Source: Saprospiraceae bacterium (GTDB lineage: Bacteria > Bacteroidota > Bacteroidia > Chitinophagales > Saprospiraceae). From it: a stretch of DNA of 64,000 nucleotides. The notes under the pieces are model-generated. The model was given only the letters and a program-made list of their open reading frames with translations, searched no databases and was not told where the DNA came from. The stretch covers positions 1 through 64,000 of the forward strand of contig JADJVN010000026.1 in NCBI GenBank assembly GCA_016710585.1, written 5' to 3'. The translations under genes and the position numbers were made by a program. Shown here one piece after another: positions 44,765 to 53,374 of this stretch (the stretch's first letter is position 1; each line of letters starts with the position of its first letter).

Positions 44765-45988
44765 ATGAAATCAACATATATTATAGCTGGATTGCGCAGT
44801 CCAATAGGATCATTTGGAGGAAGTCTAGCAAGTGTTAGACCTGATGATTTGATGGCGACTATACTGAAAGAATTACTTAAAAAGAATCCAACTATTGATC
44901 CTAATCTGATCACTGATATTTTCATAGGATGTGCCAATCAAGCTGGTGAAGACAATCGCAATGTAGCGCGTATGGCTTCATTATTAGCAGGGATTCCATA
45001 TCGAGTTCCAGCAGAAACGATTAATCGACTTTGTGCATCGGGGATGTCTGCAATAGTACATGCACATCATGGGATTCAGTCGAACAATGGCGATTTATTC
45101 ATTGCTGGAGGCGTCGAGAATATGACCAGAGGACCATGGGTAATCTCAAAGACAAGTTCAGCTTATGGTCGTGATGCTAAAATGTATGATAGTTCATTTG
45201 GTTGGAGATTTATTAATCCAGCTCTAGAAGCATTATATGGTGTAGATAGTATGGGAGAGACGGCTGAGAATCTTGCAGAGAAATATAATATTTCAAGAGA
45301 AGATCAAGATCAATTTGCACTGTGGTCCCAGATGAAAACAAAACAGGCACTAGATAAAAAAATATTTGATGAAGAAATATTTCCAATTCAAGTTGAAATA
45401 AATAAAAAGGAAACTAAGATTGTTAGTCAAGATGAGTTTCCCAAAACGAATACAACTATTGAAGCACTTCAAAAACTGAGACCAGCTTTTCGCAGCAATG
45501 GAACGGTGAGCGCGGGAAATGCATCTGGATTGAATGATGGTGCTGCAGCAGTATTAATTGGTTCGGAAAAGATAGTAGAAAAGTATGATCTAAGTCCATT
45601 GTCAAAAGTAATATCATCTGCTGTAGTTGGAGTTGAGCCAAGGATAATGGGCATTGGTCCAGTTGAAGCAAGTAAGTTAGCTTTGACTAAAGCAAATTTG
45701 ACCATAGATGACATGGATATCATAGAGATAAATGAGGCTTTTGCAGCCCAGGTTTTAGCATGTACACGATCACTAGGCTTGAATGATAATGATCCTCGCA
45801 TCAATCCCAATGGCGGTGCAATAGCCTTGGGACATCCTCTTGGAATGAGTGGAACCAGATTGATTCACACTGCTAGTTTAGAATTACAAAGAAGATGGGG
45901 AAATAAAGGCGGAAATCCAAAATATGCATTGTGTACAATGTGTATCGGCGTTGGGATGGGATATGCTTGTGTGATAGCTACGCCATGA
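44765..45988 (+). CDS. paaJ: 3-oxoadipyl-CoA thiolase (PaaJ-type acetyl-CoA acyltransferase)
   Basis: 407 residues. Thiolase hallmarks: nucleophilic Cys90 in INRLCASGMSAIVHA, NASGLNDGAAAVLI, EINEAFAAQVLACT, GGAIALGHPLGMSGTRL with the catalytic His, and the second cysteine in CTMCIGVGMGYAC. The final step of phenylacetate breakdown makes succinyl-CoA and acetyl-CoA from 3-oxoadipyl-CoA. The assignment to PaaJ rather than a general beta-ketothiolase rests on its place at the end of the paa cluster. Heptad array B starts at once after its TGA stop (45986-45988). Confidence 0.9.
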   Translation: MKSTYIIAGLRSPIGSFGGSLASVRPDDLMATILKELLKKNPTIDPNLITDIFIGCANQAGEDNRNVARMASLLAGIPYRVPAETINRLCASGMSAIVHAHHGIQSNNGDLFIAGGVENMTRGPWVISKTSSAYGRDAKMYDSSFGWRFINPALEALYGVDSMGETAENLAEKYNISREDQDQFALWSQMKTKQALDKKIFDEEIFPIQVEINKKETKIVSQDEFPKTNTTIEALQKLRPAFRSNGTVSAGNASGLNDGAAAVLIGSEKIVEKYDLSPLSKVISSAVVGVEPRIMGIGPVEASKLALTKANLTIDDMDIIEINEAFAAQVLACTRSLGLNDNDPRINPNGGAIALGHPLGMSGTRLIHTASLELQRRWGNKGGNPKYALCTMCIGVGMGYACVIATP

Positions 45989-46145
45989 GTAGTTAGTAGT
46001 TAGTTTTTAGTAATAAGTTGTAAGTAATAAGTTGTAAGTCTATGTTGTAAGTTGTAAGTCATAAGTCTAAGTGTTAATTTCTCTTTCTACTTACAACTTT
46101 TTACTTTCTACTTTCCACTTTTTACTTTCTACTTCCCACTTTTTC
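45989..46145. repeat. Degenerate heptad array B, two inverted arms
   Basis: The left arm (to about 46072) has units TAGTAGT, TAGTTTT, TAGTAAT, AAGTTGT, AAGTAAT, AAGTTGT, AAGTCTA, then one phase slip and AAGTTGT, AAGTCAT, AAGTCTA. The right arm (46083-46145) has CTTTCTA, CTTACAA, CTTTTTA, CTTTCTA, CTTTCCA, CTTTTTA, CTTTCTA, CTTCCCA, CTTTTTC with no slip. The reverse complement of the right units is again AAGTNNN, so the arms could fold back. The array fills the gap between the convergent thiolase and T9SS genes exactly. Confidence 0.9.
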
Positions 46146-46147
46146 CA

Positions 46148-47644
46148 TTATCTATTCACTACCACCTTACCGCTCTGCATAAATTTATTTCTTCCATCAA
46201 TAATCCGATAATAATACATCCCGGCAGATAATGAACTCAAATCCACTTGTGTCACTCGACCCTGTACCACATGATGCTGAACAATGCGTCCCTGCTGATC
46301 GTAGAGATTAAGATAATACTTGCGATCATAAAACTCTACATCATTCATGTAGACATTCACATAGTCCTGTGCAGGATTAGGAGAGAGAAGAAATAGATCC
46401 TTATGTGGCTCTTTCTCAGTGATAAAATCTGTGGTGCAGCCAGGGACGATGCAGCCGTTGCTATCAGTCTTTGCAATCCAACATTTTGAACTGTGATTTC
46501 CTTCAAGCCAATTTACTCCTGTAAGATAAAATCCTCCATCAGAGGATTTACTTATATTCTCGAATCGTGCGGATGTTCCAGCCCTGTTACTTTCGAATCT
46601 TTGCTCCCATAGACTATCACCTGAGGAAGAGAACTTAATGAGCCATCCTTTAGTCCCTTTGCTGGAGAAGGTTTCTTTGATCTGTCCAGCACAGATCAAA
46701 TTCTCTGCTTCATCTTGTATGCAGTTTATAGTTTCACAAGTGTATCCATTGAATGCTATTTTTTTATCGAGGACTTTTCCTGAAGTATCTATAATTTGAA
46801 TATACTGGCGCCAGTCTTCTCCTGAAAAATTTTTGAAATGGGTCCCTGTAAAAATTAAATTCCCATTTTTTAAAAGCTTACCATCAACCAAGCCTTCTCC
46901 ATAAATAGGATCTTCATAGTTCTTCCTCCAAATAAAATTTCCCTTATGATCATATTTTACAATGAATGAAATATTTTTATTAGAGATAAAAAAACCACAA
47001 GCATAAAGAAATCCATTTTGATCCTCTACCACACCATGATATCCTTCTATTCCATTGGAAAAATCCTTCGGTAAATGATGTGAGTTGATAAAATTACCCA
47101 TGCTATCTACCAATAGCATCCATGAATTATTCCGATTTCGATCAGTAGCTGGATCATTATGATTATCCACTCCTACTGCGCAGAGATTTCCTGTTTTTGT
47201 TCTAATCATATCTTCAAATGCAGGAAGATTTCGATCATTTATACTGGGATACTCTCTTGTCCAGATCGTATCAAAATTTGAATCTAGTTTAGCGAGATAT
47301 GCATAATGAACTGTGTCTTTGCTGATGAACTTTGTGCCACACATCCATACTGCAGAATCCTCATAGATCGCTTGATAACATAATATTCGATTTATAGAAT
47401 CCAGATAAGATCGACTAATCACAACCTTTCCTTTTGAATTCAGTTCATTATAAAAGGCTGTTAAACCAATATAAGTTCTATAATTCGAAGCAGAGACTGC
47501 GACAATTTTATTCTTGTTTAGTTCAATTGCTGGCATAGCAATAACTTCAACATATTCTTCAGGTCGAGGAATAATGGTACTGAAGCCAGATTGTGCTGAT
47601 ACAATGCTATTCATAATATAAAAGAAAAGAGATAAATATTTCAT
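46148..47644 (-). CDS. Secreted beta-propeller-like protein with T9SS sorting domain
   Basis: 498 residues. Signal peptide ends near IVSAQ. The main part is built of repeated blades of the form G...L..D..G...W (KLDSNFDTIWTREYPS, SIGKVLD-like ...VKYDHKGNFIWRKNYEDP, IKFSSSGDSLWEQRF, SSDGGFYLTGVNWLEG), as in T9SS-exported YVTN/Kelch-type proteins of Bacteroidota. The last 85 residues (LLSPNPAQDYVNVYMND, DLSSLSAGMYYYRIIDGRN) are a Por sorting domain. Role unknown; probably surface or extracellular. Its stop codon lies 3 bp from heptad array B. Confidence 0.85.
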   Translation of the reverse strand: MKYLSLFFYIMNSIVSAQSGFSTIIPRPEEYVEVIAMPAIELNKNKIVAVSASNYRTYIGLTAFYNELNSKGKVVISRSYLDSINRILCYQAIYEDSAVWMCGTKFISKDTVHYAYLAKLDSNFDTIWTREYPSINDRNLPAFEDMIRTKTGNLCAVGVDNHNDPATDRNRNNSWMLLVDSMGNFINSHHLPKDFSNGIEGYHGVVEDQNGFLYACGFFISNKNISFIVKYDHKGNFIWRKNYEDPIYGEGLVDGKLLKNGNLIFTGTHFKNFSGEDWRQYIQIIDTSGKVLDKKIAFNGYTCETINCIQDEAENLICAGQIKETFSSKGTKGWLIKFSSSGDSLWEQRFESNRAGTSARFENISKSSDGGFYLTGVNWLEGNHSSKCWIAKTDSNGCIVPGCTTDFITEKEPHKDLFLLSPNPAQDYVNVYMNDVEFYDRKYYLNLYDQQGRIVQHHVVQGRVTQVDLSSLSAGMYYYRIIDGRNKFMQSGKVVVNR

Positions 47645-47697
47645 CAGTTCGAATTAAAAAAGAGGGCAGTATTGCTACTGCCCCTGCAAATATTTAA

Positions 47698-50600
47698 TTA
47701 TTGTTTTAAAATTATTGCTTTTGAGATTAATTTTTGACCTTCTTTCAATATTGCAATATAGTTTCCAGGATTCAATTGCGAAATTGAAACTTGCATTTGT
47801 TTTTTCCCTTTTTCTAGATCTAAAGACCTCACTAATTTTCCATCAAAATTAATGATCTGTAAATTTAATGCTTTATCTGATATTTCTTCATTTAATTCAA
47901 TCTGAATTCGGTCCCTTTGAGAAGTAATGGTACCCAAATTATTAAATTTATTTGATTCTTTTTGCTTCAAAGATTGGCTACTTTGTGATTGTTGATTCGT
48001 ACTTGTTTCAATGATTGGAGTATAGTCTATACCATAATAAAATGATAAAATAGCTTGAGCTGCGTATGCCCCTAGGGTGCGATTTTCTGCTATAGACTGC
48101 AGACTTATTACAGCAGATGAATCTAGATTCCATAATGCTGTTTCAGCGAGTTTGGCAGATTTAAGGACATTATAATATACAGTAAAATCCTGTTTCTACA
48201 TTGCTTGAAGGCATAGAATTTACGATTATATCCGCAGTCAGAACAGATCCATAATTCAATTGTACTAAAGCTCTAGTCATGGAATAATGTATTCCTACTT
48301 GTGATGACGATAAATTATCTGCGGCTTCAATATTATTATTACTTAAATAATATTGTATTAATTGATCCACAATAGCTGTCTTCTGCTGTCCATCCCCCAT
48401 ATTGTTTACTTGAGTTTGAAATCCATCTACATTGCCCCCAGTAATCTTTGGAATTAAAAAATCACAACCATCTGTTGCTCCCAAATTAGGACAATTATTT
48501 AAATCAACATTCAGATTACACATTGGTGGATTTTGATCACTTGTTTTAGTATAATATTTAAAAATATTTGAAGAATTTTCATTATCAATATGATTGTTTT
48601 GGCTTGGTTGACAGATAATTTGGAATTTTTCATTTGGAGTTATAGGAGCTTGTGACCCACAATTTCCTTGATCTCCTATGAGTCCATAAATCTTCCATGC
48701 ATTATCTCTTATCGTGTGAGTATTGCAATACATTTGTAATCCAGTATTATCTTTTTGAACTTGCTCACCTGCAGTGAGATATGTAAAAGTATTTTTTTGA
48801 TGAAAACTGGATGAAGTTGTATTTTCTGATACTATACCTAAAGAAAGGAAATTACTAGGTACATTATTTGGCTGAATAAATGCATTTTCATCTTCATAAA
48901 CATTTCTTAAGCTACCAAAGTTAGAAACACCTATACTCATAGGAACAAATGCTAATTGATTAACATATCCACTTAAATTAAACTGGTTTCCATTTCTAAT
49001 AGCATTACCTTCTCCTGATCCAAATAGGATACCAACTATATTGTCAGAAAAATACGTTATTATCCAATACTGAAATAGTAGCTTTCGGATCTGCTCCACC
49101 AAATGCCTTAATTCCATATTGTAAGCCAGTCATTGTACTATTAGAATTTACACTATATTTTGAGCCAAAACTATTGGTACCAATACCTTTTAGTTCATGA
49201 GGAATAGCTAAAGTATTTAACCAAGTAGATCCTGTAAATGTCATCCCTTTAGCTTGGTTGGCAGAAACAAAAATTGGAGTGCCAATACCCATATAAACAC
49301 ATGGCTGACCAATATTTATTATTGAACATTGATAGTAGGAATAATCTTTTAAGAATGCATCACATAAGAAGTGGGAGTTGGAAATATTGCTAGTATTGCC
49401 AATACATGGACAAAATGTATCCCTTTATAGCAATTAAGAATTATACTACCATTTATCATGTTTAAAGTCCCACCTCCATCTGATTCAGATGGGATTATTC
49501 TTCCTGCACTACTATATTTGGCTTTATCGACTAATACACCGATTTTTGCATCTTGAATGGTAGAACCATTAATGATTACAGTAGAACCATTATGAGCTTC
49601 GATTCCATCCCACATCCAGTCTTGATTACAAGCATTTAAGCCTTTTAAAATACTACCATTCAAAATAAGTGTGCCACCATTTTTTACTACTATTTTTGGT
49701 ATCATGTCAAAAGTTGGATCATTTTGAGATAAGATATCATAATCAACCAACTCCCAACTGGCGCCAAATTGCAATGTACTATTATTTACTGTAAGAGTAG
49801 CACCAGATTCAACAGTTACTGTAGCTTTTATCTTGCGACTGGTATTCCAATCTGTGGCTATGGATATATTTGCTGGTGTAATGATATCATCACCACTATA
49901 TGTTATCTTGTTTTGACAATTTTTTGAGAATGTATAGAAATAATAATCATCATGATTTAGTTCGTTATCGCCACTTATGATTATGTTACCTTCACAATCA
50001 AAACCTATGTCGAAAGAACAGTTAATGTTCCAATTGTCAACCTCAAATGTGCGTTCTGATCGATTTTGTAGATTTAAATCAAAAGTAGCAAAATAACCAT
50101 CAGCTTTTAGAATATTAGGAAAAAAACCTTCTTGATAAAATCTACTTTTAGCGCCTAGCATATAAATTTCTCCATCCTTCAGTTCAAGTTTTGCATAATA
50201 ATCTGGAGCTTCACATGCTCCTACATTTATGGCTTTTTCCACTTCACCATTTGAAATTTCCACTTTCAATATTGCTAAGTCATCATATCTGAGTGAAATA
50301 TCTCCTAATTCCGGGCAAGGAGAATATTTATCTATCGAGATTTTATCAAAATAACAACCAAGATAAACATAATCACCGTTTTGAAGTATATCCCATCCGC
50401 TTTCATTATGAGTTTCTATATCTACACTAGCGCAAGCGATGCATCATTTATTTGGACATCTATATATTTTCCTTGAGTCATAAGTTCATCCTCACTATAT
50501 TTTTCACTCCAAAGTTTTGCCCCTGATTGACTAAGGACCGAAGCATAAACATCCTCTATACCATCATGATGCCCAACTTCAATCCATCCTGTAAATGCAT

Positions 50601-51402
50601 ATTTATCTACCCCATCGTGTTTAAACTTGATAACACCTCTTGCTACTGTACCTTCTTCACCTATATAATAGCCTCCATTCCCAAAACTAGGATCTGGATT
50701 TCCATCCTTATCCATGACAATAATTACTGCTTTAGTTTTGCCACCAACATTACCCGCACCAGAGCCTATCATCCCTGTGATTTTGTCCATTTTCAATAAT
50801 TGGAAAAAATTAATTCCGTAATAACTAACTCCAAATAATGAAAGACCTAATGCTTGATTACTATAATTCATTAATTTGGGATATCCAGGCAATGGTTCTC
50901 CTGTTTCTGCATTAGCTTTTAATATTATACTCCATTTATCGCCACAGTGTAATTTATTTTGTTTGCCAGTTGCAACGATGATATTTCCATCTTCCCAAAC
51001 ATTGTCAAATTGTCCGAGACCATCTGCGGCGTCAATTGCTAAATACTCTTTTTCCCAAATCAATTTATTGGTTTTAATATTAATTTTACCTACGATAGGG
51101 TGTTGAAATATCATATTATTCCCATCAGGACAACCATTTTGATCATCAAAAATAGTCCATCCCGCAAAGTAATTATGAGTACAATCTGAACTCATAAACA
51201 TAGATACAGGCCAATCTTCAGAATTAGAACGCAAAGTTGATTCTAAAGTAACTGCACCAGTTTTTGTAGGTTGAGCTTGTAGTAAAAAACTTATAAAGAG
51301 AAATAATATGCTAGATATTAATTTAAATTTAAAGCCATTTTTTGAAAGTTTGAAAGTTTGAAATAATCTATGCAAACTTTCTGAGGACGTGAAATTTTTC
51401 AT
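47698..51402 (-). pseudogene. Large T9SS-exported protein broken by four frameshifts
   Basis: Four slips join five frames into one chain of about 1230 residues. Parts in order: a signal peptide and beta-propeller-like N terminus (50422-51402; KINIKTNKLIWEKEYLAIDA, SVLSQSGAKLWSEKYSED); a middle with more blades and right-handed parallel-helix-like repeats (SGATLTVNNSTLQFGASWEL, NGGTLILNGSILKGLNACN, NGSTVIINGSTIQDAKIGVL); a long region ending in AYAAQAILSFYYGIDYTP; and a C-terminal Por domain (IQIELNEEISDKALNLQI...ISQLNPGNYIAILKEGQ). Break sites: about 50425-50460, 49380-49410, the A5 run 49048-49052 and the A4 run 48184-48187. The NGSTI-type repeats suggest an adhesin-like surface protein. Between breaks the reading is good, so the damage is recent or artefactual. 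Confidence 0.8.
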
Positions 51403-51694
51403 GTTAAATGTTTTATAAAATTATTAAAAAAGGTTTAAGGATAGCTGTATAATTCTGCTACCAAATCAGTACAATATAAATGGCCATTTCTATTGTGTAT
51501 TTCATCATAGAGTCTCTTCAATATACGTAGGTAATGAAATACTTTTTCAAATCTATGACAATGATCCTTTTACCCAAAATAAAATGTGAATTATTTTCAA
51601 ACTTTAACATATATGCCAAGTTGTATAAGTGTATTATCATAGTTTTCTACATTTTATAAAAATGGGATCTTTGTATATAAGTAATTTCTATAAA
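51403..51694. other. Intergenic region before array C, nothing identified
   Basis: About 290 bp without coding character. It should hold the promoter of the large T9SS gene (minus strand) near 51403-51450, but no clear TAnnTTTG was found. Confidence 0.45.
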
Positions 51695-51850
51695 ATTAGT
51701 AGCTAGTGATTTGTAATTAGTGGTTAGTGATTTGTAGTTAGTGGCAAGTGGTTAGTAAATAGTTATTGAAAGTGAGTTAAAAAAGTCAAGGCTATTCAGA
51801 CATTAAGAATTAGCAACTTTCAGCTTTCCACTTTTATCATTTATTCATAA
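51695..51850. repeat. Degenerate heptad array C with shared core
   Basis: The left arm (51695-51770) has units ATTAGTA, GCTAGTG, ATTTGTA, ATTAGTG, GTTAGTG, ATTTGTA, GTTAGTG, GCAAGTG, GTTAGTA, AATAGTT in exact 7-bp phase. The shared core AGTGAGTTAA plus AAAAGTCAAGGCTATTCA (51771-51798) follows, and then a short weak right arm (CAACTTT, CAGCTTT, CCACTTT, 51814-51834). It ends near CATAATCTATTCACTG, which resembles the C-terminal end of the T9SS gene at 46148-46160, 35 bp from the stop of the next minus-strand T9SS gene (51887). Confidence 0.85.
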
Positions 51851-51886
51851 TCTATTCACTGATTTGAATTAATTGTAAAACCAAAT

Positions 51887-52802
51887 CTATAATTTAACAA
51901 ACTTAAAGATCTGGGATAAATTATTTTCATTTTGAACCTGTAGAAAATAAAGACCTGTTGACAAGTCTGACACATCGATGGAATGTGCTTGAGCATTAAT
52001 TTTATTGGCAAGAATAATTTGTCCAGTTGAATTCAGAATGAGATATGTAATTGTAGAATTTTCAAAATTATGTGTAGAGAAACTTAAGTTCTGATTTACA
52101 ACAGTTGAAAGCAATCGAACAGAAGCAAATTCACTTGGATCTTTAATTGAAATTTTAATTTTATTTGGTCTGATAGAATCGCAAGGAATGGAGTCAAAAT
52201 TGAAGAGACCATATTTCGGATCATCATAACATCGCAGTTTGAATTGAGAATTGCGATCTGTAATGCAATGAAATTCTGCAAAGAAAAAATACTCATTCAC
52301 CATTCCAAATCTTTCATATAAAATAGGTTCGCCATTAGGCAAATCACAAACAGCTTTCATTTTCAATTTTTTTTGAAGAAAATTATAACTGCTATCTATG
52401 TCTCTCTCTAATATTTCAAATTCCACGAATCTTCCGTCTCCAATAAATTGTGCGGTTTCGCCGGTAAATAAATCAAAGTCATAGAGTAAATAAAATGAAT
52501 CTTGAGCAAAGAGAAAAATTTTTCCTCCATTTTGGTAAATGAACTTATCAGGATTTGACACAGTGAACACCGTGCCATTAGTAAGCTTTGAATAGTAATT
52601 TACTTTTAGTTTTTTGCAAAGCTTATTTTGGATAAGACTGTCTTTTTCTACAAATAGCTCTCGATGGCTATAGTAAGTGTCTCCCCACCATGTAGTATTT
52701 ATTAGCTGATAAGTCCATTTTGCTCCAATGGGGAGCAAACTCTAGCTGAGCTTGCAATGACATGCAAACAAAAAAGAAGGCAATTGTAAAGTGATTTTTC
52801 AT
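51887..52802 (-). pseudogene. T9SS-exported protein, frameshift after the signal peptide
   Basis: The first frame (from ATG 52802) encodes only a signal peptide MKNHFTIAFFFVCMSLQAQ; near 52728-52750 the frame slips, and the rest (51887-52738) reads as 283 residues starting LPIGAKWTYQLINTTWW. The chain has a beta-rich globular part (NPDKFIYQNGGKIFLF, AQFIGDGRFVEFEILERD) and a Por sorting domain (ASVRLLSTVVNQNLSF, DVSDLSTGLYFLQVQNENN). Without the join the mature part would have no export signal. One extra base restores it. Role unknown. Confidence 0.75.
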
Positions 52803-52825
52803 AATTTTTAAGCTTGTGTATAACA

Positions 52826-53125
52826 CTATATAACGATTAATTTTCCGATTTGTGTAGTCTTATCCCTTACTTTTATTCTATAATAATAAATTCCTTTGGG
52901 ATAGTTTTCTAAGTGGATTTTTTCTTCTCTGCTGTATATCGGTCGATTGGTCACAAATTTTCCTGATGAATTGTACAAAACCAGTTCAGTGTATTGAGGA
53001 ATATCCTCTTTTGATAAAACATAAAAGTAATCCTTTGCAGGATTGGGATAGATGTTATAAACTTTTTCTTTATAAGCATTTTCTTCTATTTCTTTCAGTC
53101 CACTGATGACAGTAAAAGTATTCAC
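52826..53125 (-). pseudogene. Orphan T9SS sorting domain, truncated gene
   Basis: 99 residues from a GTG at 53125. Nearly all of it is a Por sorting domain: YNIYPNPAKDYFYVLSKEDI, ELVLYNSSGKFVTN, LENYPKGIYYYRIKVRDKT, GKLIV. No signal peptide or cargo domain precedes it; the frame runs upstream into the repeat at 53133-53158 and heptad array D. It looks like the 3' end of a larger gene cut off by the array or by a deletion. It may be untranslated. It lies 24 bp before the next T9SS gene. Confidence 0.65.
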
Positions 53126-53132
53126 TATTCAA

Positions 53133-53158
53133 ATTATCAGAACAAGATTATTGGGATA
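53133..53158 (+). repeat. Dispersed CAGAACAAGATTATTGGGAT repeat, copy 3
   Basis: ATTATCAGAACAAGATTATT followed by GGGATA. A shortened relative of the copies at 7258-7292 and 7417-7462. It directly adjoins heptad array D. Confidence 0.45.
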
Positions 53159-53159
53159 A

Positions 53160-53355
53160 TAGTGGCTAGTAGCTAGTAATTAGTAGTTAGTAATTAGTAA
53201 ATAGTAATTAGTTGTTAGTAATTAGTTGTTAGTAATTAGTTGTTAGTAATTAGTAGATAGTAATTAGTGATTAGTCGAAAGTTGGGATTATCGATTTAAC
53301 TTACAACTTTCTACTTACAACTTTCTACTTACAACTTTCTACTTTCTACTTCCCA
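53160..53355. repeat. Degenerate heptad array D, 28 units in one phase
   Basis: Eighteen units begin at 53160 and run to 53285, mostly TAGTNNN (TAGTAAT seven times alternating with TAGTAGT, TAGTTGT, TAGTAGA and others), ending AAGTTGG. Two odd units (GATTATC, GATTTAA) follow, then eight CTTNNNA units from 53300 (CTTACAA and CTTTCTA alternating three times, then CTTTCTA, CTTCCCA) to 53355. The 7-bp phase never slips across 196 bp, including the change of arm. The right arm ends about 20 bp from the stop codon of the outer-membrane gene at 53375. Confidence 0.93.
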
Positions 53356-53374
53356 TATTATCCATACACTATTT

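Noticed and set aside
53160..53355. Heptad array as CRISPR
   Set aside because: Units are 7 bp, without spacers of constant length, and no cas genes are present.
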